Positions 1 to 14,127 are shown, counted from the first letter of the stretch. The stretch is 64,000 nt of DNA from Paragordius varius (GCA_964247055.1 OZ176050.1:14384001-14448000), one strand, 5' to 3'. The notes: generated by a model not told the origin, from the letters alone. A program made the numbers and translations.

Positions 1-1725
1 ATAATTGCACAAATATGGAATAGAACCCAATATATATAAAAACCACACTTTTGCAACATTGAAATTCGATAAAATTCCCCATTAGAAGCATTCTGAAACT
101 TTAAGTTAAGTCGAGCGGAATAATCCGATTAACATTTTCTAAGCAAATAAATATTTTTAGGATTTAAGAAAAAAATATGTTTATTTTTCCGCCAATAAAT
201 ATGTATATGTGTAAATTGTGCTTGTAGAATTTTTTCCTATTTTATAAATTGCATCTATACTCATATATATATCCTAAATATATTTATATTTTAAAAAATT
301 TATTTTATAAAATATAATAAAGTTTATTTAAATTAAAATTTATTTTTAATAAAGAACTTATCCGCATATTCGATTCGACATCACAGGTAAAAAATTAGAA
401 GTTAACTGTCAATCTTTTTTGATTGACGTGTGTATTTATTTTAAGCAATAAAAAAATAAAAAATTTGAAATTATGCATTATTTTTTAAAAAAATATAATT
501 TAGTGCAGTTTTATATATATCTTGAATTAATTAAAAAAATTTTTAAAATAAATTATAAACCAAAAAAAAATATAAAAAATCTCATTGTTGCGATTTATAA
601 TTTATAAAAGTTAATTTAACATAAAAAATATTTGATATATATTTATAAATATATATAAATAATCCGTCAAAAGAATTAAAATTGGTCAAAATATTGCCGC
701 ACACCCACTTAATATATTTTGTGTTTTTGATGTCATAAGCCTCAATAAAAGTATAATTAATCACAAAATAAACTAAATTGCCGAAAATTTTCATATTTTT
801 ACTTTTTGTTTGAAGTTATTATTACAAATAAAATTGTCAACAATCTATTAATTTTTAATTTTCTCATAGATAAAATGGCGCTGTTCTATATAATGCAAAT
901 TGCAATATATGAAAAGGGGTGTCCCTATAAAATTAATTACCTGCCTTTAAAAAGCAAAAAATAAGGTAAATTTTGATTACATAATTATTTATATTGAAAA
1001 AATGACATATCAAGTTTATATATTATAAAATGTAGGTAGACTAAAGGGAATCTCAATCGATACAAAAAATGAATTTTTTTTACGTGTTGTTAACACGGTG
1101 AGACAATGTATCTACAAACCTCAATTATTAACAATTTTTTTTTTCATTAAATTTAAAGAATGATTAGATAATTGATGTTTAAAATTTTTGATATATTTTT
1201 TTTAGTTTTGAAATCAACGTTAAGAAAAAAATAGTTTTCTCACGATTTTTAATAAAGTTTTTAGAAACAGCATATATATAGATATTCTAAACCGCATCAC
1301 CTTGAAAAAAAACTAAGTATATTTACTTAATCCTATCAATTATTTTATTGGATACTTAAATTGTCTGGAGAAAATTTTAAAATTATCTTTATTAGTAAAT
1401 AAATTTGCCACAATACTTCTGGTATAGTATTGAAAAAGCTATTGATACAATATATATACATAATAGATTTAAATTTTATTAATTTTCATAAAAAAATTTA
1501 CACCTATATTTTATTATTAAACTTTATTTCAAGAAGACATATTGGGAAATGGTAGGCGTCAAAAATCTGTATAACACTTTTTTTTCAAGGGTTTTTTTAA
1601 ACTACCCCTTAAAAAATGTATCATAAGGACTAGGTTCATTTATAAACTTTTATAAATTATTTATTGTATATGAAAAATCTGACATATATATTTTATAATA
1701 TATTTCATTCTATATTAAGTGGTCA

Positions 1726-1732
<7 letters not shown>

Positions 1733-1762
<30 letters not shown>
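1733..1762. repeat. TA dinucleotide run
   Basis: Perfect (TA)n of about 30 bp. Confidence 0.9.
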
Positions 1763-1766
<4 letters not shown>

Positions 1767-2520
1767 TAAAAAGTCTCATTGTCTGGATAGTATACTTAAC
1801 TTTCATCTTTCTTTTGACATTTAAAACCTTGAAAATTAAATAAAATAGTTTTTTTTTTCATTTTTTGTTAAAATCACATTTTCCCCAACAAAAAAAAACA
1901 GTTAAAATTTTATTTTCATAATATAATTTTTAAATAATATAATTGGAAAAAACAGAATTAATATTTTACACCAGAGAAGGATTAAACTATAGACTTATTA
2001 ATGCATTTTGGTAAATTTAGGAGGCGAAAATAAGTCATATATATATATATATATATATTAGCTTTAATAGATTCTAAATCCCCCTTTTTAATTATCTGCC
2101 TACTTTCGTTTTCAGTTGCAAAAAATATCTTAAATTACTTTTTTTAGCTCTTAAATTACCTTTAACTTATTTTTTTTTTATTTTTCTCCTTTTATAAGCC
2201 AAATAGGTGATGATGCCAAAAAATCCATTAAAAGATTAATCTTTGTTTTAAATTTTCTTTCATATATTATTTCAATTCCACTGAAAAAATCTAATATATG
2301 AGATAAAGAGAGAAAGTACAAAATTTAATATTGTTTTAGATAAATTAAATGTCGAAATTAAAAGACTTAGATTTTTTGTAAATGATAATCAAACCTTTTT
2401 TTAAACCTTGATTTTTCACATATAAATTGGTTATTTACGATTTGGAATTATATAATTGAGAATTTAAAGTGTAGATCTTATAAAAATATATCCTTTTTTT
2501 ATTTTGCGACCCAAAATGAT

Positions 2521-2782
2521 ATACCCATTTACAGTTCAAATTCACTCTTAAAGAATTCCACCTTAAAAATTATGTGTTTTTCCTTAAAAATTACCTATAC
2601 TCTTTTATATTTTTAAAAAATGATATTGTTTAAAATTAATATAATAATACTACAAAACTAATAAACTATACCATAAAGATAAACTACATATTAATAATGA
2701 GTTATATTTACCCGAAAACACATAAATTATTTTTAGGGTGATTGTTGAATTGTTCAAGGGCGGATTAGAGTTGTAAATGGTA
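2521..2782. mobile_element. inverted-repeat element family 1
   Basis: Starts ATACCCATTTACAGTTC and ends GTTGTAAATGGTAT, the inverse. Units resembling TTCAAATTCACCCTT lie inside both ends. Non-coding, MITE-like. Confidence 0.75.
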
Positions 2783-3621
2783 TATATATATATAATATAT
2801 ATTATAATGAAAACTATTTTTTTATAATTATTAAATAGGCTTTTTAATTTTGGCGATTTTCCCAAAGATTACAATCTTAATCGGGTATAATTCTTCAATT
2901 TAATAATTTTAGCGGTTTTTATCTCAGCACACCCGAAAAATATAAGGTTAATATTTTTTTAAAAAAAATTAACAAGGATTTCTAATTTTTTAAATACAAA
3001 AAGATAAATTTTTAAAAATTTATTAAAAAATCATATTTTGATGTAAATTTAAATGGAATGATTGTGAAAGTTATAATTTGTTGAATTTATTTTTTTTATC
3101 CAAAAATATCTAATAATTTTAAAGTACACCAGTAGGATGTGAAATTCTTAAAATAACTGGCATTTTTAACAAAAAACAGTAGTATTATAAATGGAATTTT
3201 GTGTTGTATGAATTATTTTAAAAAAAAATAAAAAAGTTATAATAATAAAAATTAAAGTTAAATTAAAAAATTGTAAAATTCTAAAATTCTAAAATTTAAA
3301 AAAAATACTATATGAGCATATTATAGATCATTTATATCAGTTAGTTAAAAAAAACTAAAGATTTATATATTATTTTAAAAGTTTTCTTAAAGATTCGATT
3401 TTAAATTTGACAGAAGAGAAAATCAATTTAAAAATTTTAAAAAACAACGAATTTTAAGACATCATAATAAATCTTTTTTATAGTAATTGGATAAAATGTC
3501 ATCTCCATTTTATAAGACCAAAAAAATTTAAATTTTAATGGGAATTTACAATCCTTAATCTTTCTTTTCTAAAACTATATAAAAATTGAATTCTAAATTT
3601 TTTTTTGTTTTTACAAAATTA

Positions 3622-3805
3622 GAAGTAAGTATAAACATTGCTAGAAAGTTATTGCTTATTGGCGAATAGCATAGAATATGCAGCAAAGAGCATTTATATT
3701 GGCTAATAATGTTAAAAATTCAAAAAAATCAACTATAAACCAATAATACTTCCCTTTGTTGTATATATATGCTATTTGGCAATTAATAACTTTCTAGCAA
3801 TATTA
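3622..3805. mobile_element. inverted-repeat element family 4
   Basis: Contains ATTGCTAGAAAGTTATT at the left and AATAACTTTCTAGCAAT at the right, with ATAGCATA...TATGCTAT inside. Confidence 0.78.
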
Positions 3806-3971
3806 TTTATTCATAAACTTTATTTTTTCATTTTAGGGTTTTATGTAAACTAACAACAAAATCAAAATCTAATTATAAAAATATTACAGTGGAAAATACT
3901 AAAGTAATAATCATCTTTTTTAGACGCCACTAAAGAAATGTAATCAAAATTGGATTTTCGCCATATATATA

Positions 3972-4160
3972 TACAGTATTCATTTTAGTGGTTCCTTATT
4001 TCACATACTATAGTAGTTCGAAACACAGTAATGTATGGGAAAAACAATAAAATGTTGCATAAACAATTATATCTTTTCTTTTTTTCCATACACTACTGTA
4101 ATGCATGCAAATTGTCCAACTATAAGTGTGAAAAAAAACAATTATTAAATGCAAACTGAT
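3972..4160. mobile_element. inverted-repeat element family 5
   Basis: TACAGTATTCATTTTAGTGG at the left, with the internal inverse pair ACAGTAATGTATGG / CCATACACTACTGT. Right end degraded. Confidence 0.78.
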
Positions 4161-4434
4161 ATATATAATATATATATATATATACATTTTCCGCGTCCAT
4201 ATTTCCCCGATAAGATAAAATAAAATAAATTATATATCACCCAATGGTATTTATTTTTTTATTTCAATATTGCATAATTTTTTTGCCCTCAAAAATAAAA
4301 ACAAGGAACTGCGCATGGTCGTAGAAATAGAAACACAGATTTTCCCACCAAAATCTAATTATTTTTATAGAGTTTTGGATTCTCAAGTTAATTGGAAAAT
4401 GCATATTTTTTGTTAAAGGTTATATTGTCTTTTT

Positions 4435-4742
4435 GCAGTTAGAATAAAAATTGATAATAAACGGAAAAGACAAAAATGTTAAAGATATAAAGACTAATAT
4501 TATGTTTTAAAAGACATCCATACTTTTTGAATCTTAATTTTTTTAAAAAAAAATTATTTTTTTAAACTGCAAAATATGAAATTGATATGCATATTGGTAA
4601 AACAATCAATTACATTCTTCACAATTATAGCTTTATAATTTATTATGAGAAAAATTAAGGTTTAAAAATATTAAATTTATTATAAAAATATTTGTGTTTA
4701 TATTTTTACGTTTTGAGACCGTATAATATGTATTTTTACTGT
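4435..4742. mobile_element. inverted-repeat element family 2
   Basis: Diverged copy of the family whose ends read TACAGTAAAAATT...ACGGACAAAACGTAAAAAT. Right end TTTTTACG...GTATTTTTACTGTA. Confidence 0.7.
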
Positions 4743-5125
4743 ATATATTTCCATTAGAAATTCACACATTGAACTAAAAAATTTGTTTGTTAAATATTAA
4801 AATTAATATTTTAATTGATTTTAATCACGCAAAAAATTATAATTGAAATTATTATGAAAAATACCTGGTAGTAATTATTATCATATATGTGTTATGACTT
4901 TAATAAACCCCATATAAAAATAATTTGAATTTATCACGTTATTTTTAGTAAAAATATGTTCAGATATAAAAATTATGAAAAAAAGGATTATTTTAGTATA
5001 CCTATATGTATAAATTAAATTTTTAGTTGTAATTTAATATTCTAGATATAGCTTTGGTATAAATATATATTCTTTTGATGTTGAAATAGATATATTTTTT
5101 TTTGTAGTTTTTTAACGAAAAATGT

Positions 5126-5284
5126 TACAGTAGCGTATGACATAAAACATTATTAGTCCATAAAAGAATTACTTAAAATATGTTTTTTAAAAATATGTAT
5201 ATATAAAACTAGGCTTGTTTTTTTAATAAAACTTTTTTATATTCTTTTATGGACGAATAATGTTTTATGACATACGCTACTGTA
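5126..5284. mobile_element. inverted-repeat element family 3
   Basis: Ends TACAGTAGCGTATGACATAA and its inverse are about 40 bp each and nearly perfect, so the single strand folds into a long hairpin. No coding content. Confidence 0.85.
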
Positions 5285-6051
5285 CTTTTATTACGCAGCA
5301 CAAAAATAAAAGATTTTGTCATGTTATAAGGAATGTGTCAAATATAATTTTATTGTGGATTAAATTTCAAAGAAATGTAATTTTATCCAATACTTTTTTT
5401 GGTGGACTTTAAAATGACATTAACCAAAAGCAAAGATTTTTAACATTTATTTCTGTCACTAGAAAAAATTTTATAATTTTAGATATATAAGTAAAAAATA
5501 TACCGCCAGGAAAGTTTATTATGGATAAAATCGCAAATTATTACCAATAAAAAAAGATTAAATAGTCATTAATAAATAAAACTACTTGGTGACGTTTATT
5601 AAGCGAATATGTCGCAATAAAATTAACATATAAATAGATTTTTATTTATATATGTGTGTGTTTATGTGTCTTTTCATTTTATTTTCGGACAGAACTTGCT
5701 AAAAAAATCAAGGAATAATGATATAAATATGTATATATATTGATTATATCATAATTAATTTAAATACTACAAATAATTTTATTTTATTTTACTTTAATTT
5801 AGTTTTTTAAAGAATCTAATCAAATAAATGATAAATGATAATTACGAAATTTTATAATTATTTTCACCTCAAATATTACTTTTTTATTTTCGTATTTCTT
5901 CTGTGAGAAAAATAAGTAAATATTTAAATAACACGACATCTATTAGCAAAAATTTTGTTTCCTTATTATTTAGACACCAGGGAATTCATTCTTGAAGAAT
6001 TCAAATAAAAAGTTTCACACAAAAACTTCATCCTTTTTAATTATCACAATT

Positions 6052-6225
6052 TACAGTAGCGTATGGCATAAAACAATATTAGTCCATAAAAGAATAAAAA
6101 AATGTTATATATTATAAAAAAAACAAGTCTTGTTGTATGTATACATATCATTAATTTTTTTTCTTGATGAAAAAATTTTTTTTCTTTTATGGACGAATAA
6201 TGTTTTATGCCATACGCTACTGTAT
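6052..6225. mobile_element. inverted-repeat element family 3
   Basis: Second copy, TACAGTAGCGTATGGCATAA to TGCCATACGCTACTGTA. The arms match the copy at 5.1 kb closely; the central loop differs. Confidence 0.85.
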
Positions 6226-6540
6226 AAAGTTATCGTGTAATTATATCTTAAAATTATTTATTAAAAAATGTCACACTATGTATTCCTAACTTATCTATAT
6301 CTATATATAACATATATAATTAATTGGTCTCAAATTAATTATTTGGTATTTAATTTTGATTAAATTATGTTGTTTTGAAAATATTGTTAAATTTAATATA
6401 TAATAAAAATAAACCACATCTCACAAAAAACAATTTTTTGAAGAATACGATCACATAATTTTAAATATAAAATTAATATTATTGATAATATATAGATGGT
6501 TTTTTTCAAGGTTGAATAAACTACATCGAATATACATACT

Positions 6541-6797
6541 TACAGTAAAAATTGAAATTATATACGGAGAAAATGTAAAAATATTTTTTCTAAAACTTTT
6601 ACTTGATTAATTTAAATTTAACTCAATGTAAACTACAAATTATAATAATATAGGCATGTAAATGTTAATACAATCAATTATATATTACAATTGTGTTTAA
6701 ATGATTTTTATAGGATAAATTAATGTTTAAAAAATTATGGGGTTGTCTTTTAAAGAAAAGAATTTGTTTGTCTTTATATTTTTACGTTTTGTCCGTA
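6541..6797. mobile_element. inverted-repeat element family 2, right tip missing
   Basis: Left end TACAGTAAAAATTGAAAT; the right arm runs to TTTTTACGTTTTGTCCGTA and then stops. A short open frame here is only the element's own sequence. Confidence 0.78.
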
Positions 6798-6963
6798 GCT
6801 AAGTATCCATATTCTATAAAAAAATTTTTGTTAGGCGATTTTCAAACGAGCTTATTCTCAAACTTGGATCTAATTAGCCTAGTGTATTTCAAAAAACGAG
6901 TATACTAAAATGGGCTTTTTAATCAATAATAATTATGTATAATTTTTCCAATAAAATTATAAT

Positions 6964-7024
6964 ATTATTATTATTATTATTATTATCGATAATCAATGAC
7001 ATCCCCCCCCCCCCCCCAAAAAAA
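6964..7024. repeat. ATT run followed by a 15-C homopolymer
   Basis: (ATT)n to 6,986, then a run of 15 C at 7,003-7,017 followed by A's. The C run is striking in such AT-rich DNA and its length may be a sequencing estimate. Confidence 0.85.
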
Positions 7025-7352
7025 ATTTAGTTGACAATTTATTGATGGTAGGTATAGTTTTATGATTACATACAATACTGTGCAGTAGTTAGTTTGTAAA
7101 ATTAAAAATGAAAATTAGGTATTGTAGCAATTCTTAGATATATTCATTTGCACACATCAAAAGAGTCTGATATATATAAGCCTAGTCTGTTAAATTTTGT
7201 TGAGAAATCAACTCAATTATATATAGATAAAAACCACACGTAAAAAAATGTGAGCAAAAAATCAAAAAAAAAGTTTTATGATTAATTGACTTAATCCGAT
7301 TAACTTTTATTCTGTGAAGGATTAATTAAGATGCATAGCAGAGAAAGAGATG

Positions 7353-7461
7353 TACAGTAGCGTATGGTATAAAACAAAGTGTTTGTCCATAATCAATACT
7401 ACAAACCTTAATGAATGTTAATTTCACAGCCCTTGATTGTTTTTTACCATATGTTACTGTA
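7353..7461. mobile_element. inverted-repeat element family 3, short copy
   Basis: TACAGTAGCGTATGGTATAA to TACCATATGTTACTGTA, with a shortened centre. Confidence 0.78.
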
Positions 7462-9005
7462 TAGTGTGGACGGACACTGCTGTTTTTTTCCTATTTTGTT
7501 AAAATGAATACATTGTATTTCATTTCTACTCATATTTTTGTTAGCAAGGTTCAATCATATTCTATATATATTTTTTCTAATTAGGATGCGTTTCCAAAGT
7601 GTTTCAACACGAAAAAAAGAAAAAACCTTCAAAAGGTGAAAAATCCGGTAATATATGCATAAAAATTGTTATTCCATTATTGCATCGTCAAAGAATTTAA
7701 ATAAATTACGGAACCTAAGCTATTTTTAGTAGTTTTTGATTTGATAAACATAAAAATAATGTATATATTAAGTTAACACTCTTAAATCATTATCAAGTGT
7801 CATTTGTGATACAAATTAGGGTTGTTGGACACCCAGCCAGGCCTGTTATAATAAGAGATATATATAAAATATTATTATGTATTGAATCCAATTGAAAAGC
7901 TTGCATTCAAAAATATAGATGAATTTTCTTTAAAATGCAATGATATATCTAATTTTATCTGATGGTAAATATTCAAAAGATTTAAATAAGTACATGAGCT
8001 AAAACAAAAAATATTTCGAACTTACCCGTTTTATTATGCATTTTTTCGTATCCTCAACATTTTCATTATGTATTTATCATTAGATTAACTTATTGTCATA
8101 TAATCCAAAATATTTAACATATAAAAATAGCGGAATGATATGAGAGTTTTATTTTAAAAATATTCCAGCATATTTAACCATTAAATTTCAATAATTTTAA
8201 CTAAATTTGACCATGGGTAATTATACTTCAATTCTATCAAGCGTAAAATAATCATGTCAAATATGAACATTTTTAATATATAAGATAACTTTAACTAAAT
8301 CTTTATTATAAAGCGTTTTTTAAAAACAATCCCTATACCTTTATTTGGTGTTTTAGGCCTACAGTTGCTTTTAAGAAGGTTTGAAAACAAACATTTAAAA
8401 ATAAAAACCAGTTTTTGGTTTTAAAACAAATTAACTTTGTATAAGACAATTCCCATTAAATTTAGACTTGTAAAAACGAAATTTTCACACAATTTATTTG
8501 GACAACTTTGTTTGTCCTTCTCAAGGATATAGTTTTAATTAATGATAATCGGATTAAACTGTGTTGCATGTTTCCAGAAACTAGTAACATAAAAGTGTGT
8601 ACCTAAAGATCGATTTTCGAGTTATTATATTGAAAATTAGATAAAAAAATAAATATTATCTGAGAATTAAAACAGAAATCAATGATACTAGCTTAGTTTA
8701 CTTAGATTTTAACTTTTTTTTCACTATTGATCACTTCTTCTCGTAATAAAACCAAAACCAAAATGTATTGAATAAGGTTGCAAATTCAATTGAAATGCAA
8801 ATGCTAAACATAATTGCTTCATAAATTATAGTAATAGCACAATTATTTATTTAGTTTATGTCATTTTTACATAATCCAAATTTGCATACCATAGAACTTT
8901 TTTTAGGCGTATAAAAAATTATTTGTGTTTAATTTATACATCCATCAAGGGAATCTCGTCAATTTATCACATGAAACACTAGCATTTTGTAAAATATAAT
9001 CAAAT

Positions 9006-9276
9006 ATACCATTCCCAGTTCAAAACCCTTGAGCAATTCGAATTTACCTCAGAATTAATTATACGTTTTATAAGATTAAAAATTACCTATATTTTTTATA
9101 TTTTCTCAAAAAAAGATACTACGTAAATTAATATAATACTGAAAAAATCATAAACTATGCTATAAGAATATATTTCTTATTAATAATGAGTTATATTAGC
9201 TGCCCGAAAAGACATAATTTGTTTTTAGGGTGAATTTGAATTGCTCAGGGGGTGAATTTGAATTGTAAATAGTATA
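9006..9276. mobile_element. inverted-repeat element family 1
   Basis: Diverged copy running from ATACCATTCCCAGTTC to GAATTGTAAATAGTAT. Confidence 0.7.
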
Positions 9277-9334
9277 TAAGGATATGAAACAGTTGGATAG
9301 TTTAAAAATGCTAAGGAAGAATTTCGATCAAGAT

Positions 9335-9420
9335 TGAAGGTCATGTCCATACTTATAAATGGGTGATTTTTTATGCATTATTCAAAATAATAAATTTTAA
9401 ATACATATTCGTTTGAAATA
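9335..9420. mobile_element. inverted-repeat element family 8, fragment
   Basis: Inverse-oriented piece of the family 8 core (GTCATGTCCATACTTATAAA then TGGGTGATTTTTTATG). Confidence 0.5.
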
Positions 9421-9824
9421 GAGAAATTTATTTTATTTTTTGCGTTAACCGAGTTAACGTGACTTAGATCAACTTAAACGGCAGCACCGTACAATATATA
9501 AAAGAAGCAATCAATATTTTACATGTAATTATATGGATCAAATGATATGTTATAAAGTAAAATTTAAATAAAGCATCTATAATTCCTAAAAAATTAACGA
9601 TATAATATGTTAAAATTTCAAGTACAAAGGCAATCTTATTGATGTTATCATATTAAGAGCGAGTATTATAGAGGATGATATAATATAAAGAAGTATTTAC
9701 TACAAATTCAGATACTGGCTGAGAAGATGCGATTTATAATTAAAATTTATTTTCAATTTTATTCGCATTTTAAGACAATATCTAAATTTATATAACAATA
9801 TTGAAATGCAAAATTCCATCAAAT

Positions 9825-10149
9825 ATACCATTTACAATTCAAATACACCCTTAAACAATTCAAATTCACTCTTGAAGAATTCAAATTCACCCTTTAACAA
9901 TTCAAATTTACCCTTAAACAATTCAAATTAACCCTCAAATAAAATATATGTTTTTAGATTAAAAATTACCCAATATTTTTATATATTTTTAAAAAATAAA
10001 AATTTTGTTTTAAATTTAAATAATACTGAAAAAATAATAAACTATGCCATAAAGATATATTTCTCATTAATAATGGGTTATATTAGTTCGAAAACACATA
10101 ATTTATTTTTAGGGTGAATTTGAATTGTTCAAGGGTATGTAAATGGTAT
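9825..10149. mobile_element. inverted-repeat element family 1
   Basis: Left end ATACCATTTACAATTC with five tandem units of about 21 bp (AATTCAAATTCACCCTTxAAC). Right end shortened to TATGTAAATGGTAT. Confidence 0.8.
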
Positions 10150-10349
10150 AAAATAATAGGTTAATTTAAAATTTCGCTCTCATTAGGTGAAGTAGATTGG
10201 CGTGTATAATAGATTAAAACTTGGAGAAAATATTTTTTTTTGGAAATTTATAACATCTTTAAGCCCAACTTAAGAATATATATTTTGGTTGTAATAATTT
10301 TAATAGATGGTTAAACTGTAAAAATTACGCCATCTACATTTTGATTATT

Positions 10350-10570
10350 CAGAGGCGTAGCAAGGGAATGGAAAAGGGTATTTTTGATAAACCGGTCGCC
10401 ATAGTTGAAGGGACGCCGGATTTTATAATTTTTTAATTTTATATCGGGAAAAATAGGTATTCAAAAGTTATTATTTTAAATATCATACATAAATAAATCA
10501 CCCATTTATGAGTGGTCACAACTAGGATTTGAATTTGAATTTTAAAAGAAAAACGCAAAGGGTCGTATGG
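10350..10570. mobile_element. inverted-repeat element family 8
   Basis: Begins CAGAGGCGTAGC, a tip common among short hAT-like elements. Shares TTATTATTTTAAATATCATA and CACCCATTTATGAGTGGTCA with the copy at 53.9 kb. Right border uncertain. Confidence 0.6.
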
Positions 10571-10901
10571 ATTAAAAGTTTAATTAATACGCAATGATTA
10601 GATTTATCTATAATATTAGTAGAATTAAATTATTTAAAGTATATATATATAAAATTGTTTAAGAAGAAAACAGCTATAGATAGGTTGTTTTAACAAATTT
10701 TCTCGACGTGATAATGTTAAGGGGCACTCGTATTTTTTTAGCATCATTGTGTCATTTATAGTAAAAGTAGGCATTATTTAATAGTATCTGATTCATTCAA
10801 AATTTCTGTTTCTACCCATGTTTGAAACTAAATTCTGAAGGCAAAAAAGTCATTTTCAAACATTTTCGAGAACTTTTCCGGCTGCCACCATATTTTATAT
10901 T

Positions 10902-10904
<3 letters not shown>

Positions 10905-10942
<38 letters not shown>
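10905..10942. repeat. TA dinucleotide run
   Basis: (TA)n abutting the family 9 array. Confidence 0.9.
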
Positions 10943-10948
<6 letters not shown>

Positions 10949-11045
10949 CCCTTTCCCAGTCAAATAAAACGCTAAGCCAATCGATCGAAACACTTTCCCA
11001 ATCAATTAAAACATTTTCCCAATCAATCGAAACGGTTTTATTGAT
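10940..11045 (+). repeat. family 9 tandem units, forward orientation
   Basis: About four degenerate 21-bp units around TTTCCCAATCAATCGAAAC, starting next to a TA run and ending in GGTTTTATTGATGATA. Open frames over it on both strands are by-products. Confidence 0.75.
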
Positions 11046-11882
11046 GATAAATATCCACACAAGATATGTTTTAATCAACATACTAAAAAAGGTCATTCTT
11101 TTTGGACAATACAAATATTATCTGCGTATTTTTACATTACGCAATCATTTAATAACTTATAATGATATTTTATTTTTTTAATTACGATCAATTCATTTCC
11201 CCCCTCAAATTTAGACAACAGGTCGAATTGCCCATTGTACATCTCTCCAATAACTCTATGAAATAATTTGGGTTTTCAATTAAAATTAATATTTAAGATT
11301 TTTTGATGATTGATCTTTTTTTGAAGTTCATTTTCCTACTTACGGTAGGCAGTTAGGTAGGTAGGTAATTCTCTATGTCAAGTTCGGTCCCTTGGAAATT
11401 AAAATGACTTTCTCATGCCCTTTCTTTCAATTCCTTTATACATCTATCAAATTCCTAATTTACAGTATCCAGCCGCCATTTTAACATCGGTTTTCCTTTG
11501 TTCCTTTTTCATTCAACTTTTCCAAAAATCAAATCCTTCTCAAGAGGGATGTACTTCTTAAAATGTGACCAATGTGTACGTGAACTTTTTTTTATTATAG
11601 CTTCCATTTAAAATTTGGATTTTTTCTTATTTGAATTGTCATATCCTGTCTGATACAGGTTTGCTTATTTAAATAGAAATCACTGTGAACCCAAATAATC
11701 CATAAAGTGAATTTGAAAGATTCCAGGTAAAATTTGTCATGTTTAAGAAGAAAAAAATATCAAAGGTTTAAGGTTCTTTCGAGGTGTATATCGATTAAAA
11801 TCTAAATAGGTACACTGTCAAAAAATTATATATGGTTTTTAATATCCTCATAATCATTAAAAGTTATTTTTATATCTTGTTT

Positions 11883-11923
<41 letters not shown>

Positions 11924-11929
11924 CATCAA

Positions 11930-12035
11930 AAATAAAACCGTTTTCATTGATCGGGAATAAACATTTCGATTGATTGGAAAAACGTTTCTATTGACTGGGA
12001 AAGCGTTTTTATACACTGGGAAATGGATGGTATAG
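11930..12035 (-). repeat. family 9 tandem units, inverse orientation
   Basis: The inverse of the array at 10.94 kb, about 1 kb away. Read on the minus strand it begins ATACCATCCATTTCCCAGTG and ends next to a TA run. The pair may mark the ends of one larger element or be two separate copies. Confidence 0.7.
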
Positions 12036-12120
12036 GTAATATTGGTTGTAAAAAAATCTCCGGTCTGAAGTTCAATAAAATAAATATTTGTTAAAATATT
12101 ACTAACTCGGTTGAAAATAG

Positions 12121-12434
12121 TATACGATTTGCAATTCAAATTCACCTTGGAAAACAATTCAAATTTACCCTCGAACAAAAATATGCCTTTGAACCAAATA
12201 TATTATGTGTTTTTTTAAACTTAAAAATTACCTATATTTAACTATATATTTTTGAAAAATAAAATTTTGTTCAAAATTAGCTAATACTGAAAAGATAATA
12301 AACTATGCCATAAAGGTATATTTCATAATCACAAAGTTATGTTAGTTTAAAAACACATGATTGTTTTTTAGGGTGAATTTTAATTGTTCAAGAGGGAAAT
12401 TGAATTGAAGGGTGAATTTGAACTAAATGGTATA
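12121..12434. mobile_element. inverted-repeat element family 1
   Basis: Family 1 body (GTGAATTTGAACT...AAATGGTAT at the right) with a degraded left end, TATACGATTTGCAATTC. Directly adjoins a family 9 segment. Confidence 0.75.
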
Positions 12435-14127
12435 TTTTTGGTATCTAAAAGGAAAGAAAAATATATTTTTTAGGGTATGTAATTTAGTTAAGGTAAAAAA
12501 TTAAAAAAAATAAAAATTAGGATAAATTTATTTGTTTTAATGGTAAATGATTTGTCTTGATTGATAGTTGGTTTAGAAATCGCAAAATTACAGTTGTAAT
12601 TAAATTAAAATTATAGCCAATTTGACCAGTAAAACCTAAATTATTGCCATATAAATATTTAGATTATTTGATAATTATAAATATTTTTTGAAATGAGATG
12701 TGTAACAAACCAACTGTTTTTTTTGATTTGAAAGTTTTTTTAATTCACGATCTGATATCAGCATTTAGTTTTAAAATTTATAACAAATTTTTAATTGTTC
12801 ATCAAATTAAATTAGTGTTTTAAAATTTAATTTTTATAAATTTAAATTTGGGTGTTTGTTCTCAACATCGTATTAATTCAAAACCAGTCACAAATATAGA
12901 TTTATATATATGCATATGGTAAAAATTGAACTTTTTCAAGGGAGCAAATAATTTTTTTTACAATACTCAACGGTTTGAATAAATAGTAATGTACATGGGG
13001 ACCCTAGGCAATTACGAATTTCACATTACCAAGATGGAAAAATTTTAAAAGAAAATTGTTTTATTTTTAGGATTTTATTGGGATAATCCTATTCCTTTTA
13101 TCATAATAATAATAATTAATTTTTACGCCAAAAAATACTGCTAAAAATGAATTTTTATAAGTCGAAATCTTATTAATCACAAAATACCAAGTCAATCATA
13201 AAAAAGTGCGTAAAATATGGCAAAAGTCGAATCTTAAAGAAAAAGTGTGCTGACCTCTGAAAAATTTGATAATACAAAAGCTATAATCATATAGTTATCT
13301 AACACTTCATTACCTTTCACTTGTTTGACCTAGTTTACCTTTTTTATCCCCGAGCTCATTTGTGTAAAAACTACAGTTTAGAAATTTTTTTTGATAAAAT
13401 TTATTTTGAAACATTGTTGTTCTCATGCATTAGATACAAAGTTTTTGTATTTTTTTCAATATAGTGACTTCTAGAGTCTAAAATTGGAACAGCTCTAAAA
13501 CACGATTCAAACGAACAGTTGATATCAACATTAAAATATATCAAGTTTTTGCTGGTAAGGAGCCTGATTTAAATTTTCTGACCATAATTACAATGCCTGT
13601 TTATAAGTAATTTAAAAATTTTTTTATAAAAATAAATGGCGGCAAAAAATTGGAGATGGAGATTTTATAATTTTGTATTTTTTTAAAAAAGTTCATTTGT
13701 ATATAATGTTCCTAAAAGACTAAAATAATCATATTTTTATTAGCTTTTTGCCTTTAATACTTTTTAAGATATTCGAATTACATAAGGGTCGGAATATGAA
13801 TCCACCATGGAGTAACTAAGAACTATATATATTTATATAAATATATATTATTTTTACAAAATTATTTATATACACAGAATAAAATAAAGATGTATGATAA
13901 TATCATTATTGTACAACTAGTTGCGTCTCCAACAATCGACTTTCTAAAAAAATATATAAAATAATATCTATATAATACAAGTATCATATATATATAATAT
14001 TTATATCACACATAAACTTATAAAACTTATTAGATAAAATAAATTTAAAACTAAATTATCAAAATAATGTTTAAAAACTAAAAGATTTTAGTTTTAAACA
14101 AAATAAAAACTCAGAGCGGAGTGAGTT

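Larger units (their letters stand above)
1..14127. other. AT-rich stretch with no recognised gene
   Basis: I find no reading frame with recognisable protein similarity in these 14 kb. The open frames present are short, rich in F/I/Y/K/N codons and often lie inside inverted-repeat elements. The stretch holds TA microsatellites, a 15-C run and copies of several short inverted-repeat families, listed separately. A slightly more GC-rich island lies at about 11,190-11,760 with no feature I can name. Exons smaller than about 80 nt could be missed here. Confidence 0.6.

Noticed and set aside
6723-6908. 61-codon open frame
   Set aside because: Begins inside the right arm of a family 2 element and has no protein-like composition.
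7585-7647. Possible 63-nt exon (plus strand) between TAATTAG and GTAATA, encoding a Lys-rich peptide
   Set aside because: Good borders but no homology and no partner exon; such borders arise often in AT-rich DNA.
11190-11760. Less AT-rich island with a weak minus-strand frame (MYNGQFDLLSKFEGG)
   Set aside because: Too short, no family recognised, no convincing splice partners.
10812-12178. Open frames with IYIYIY runs on both strands
   Set aside because: Read-through of TA microsatellites and family 9/family 1 tandem units.
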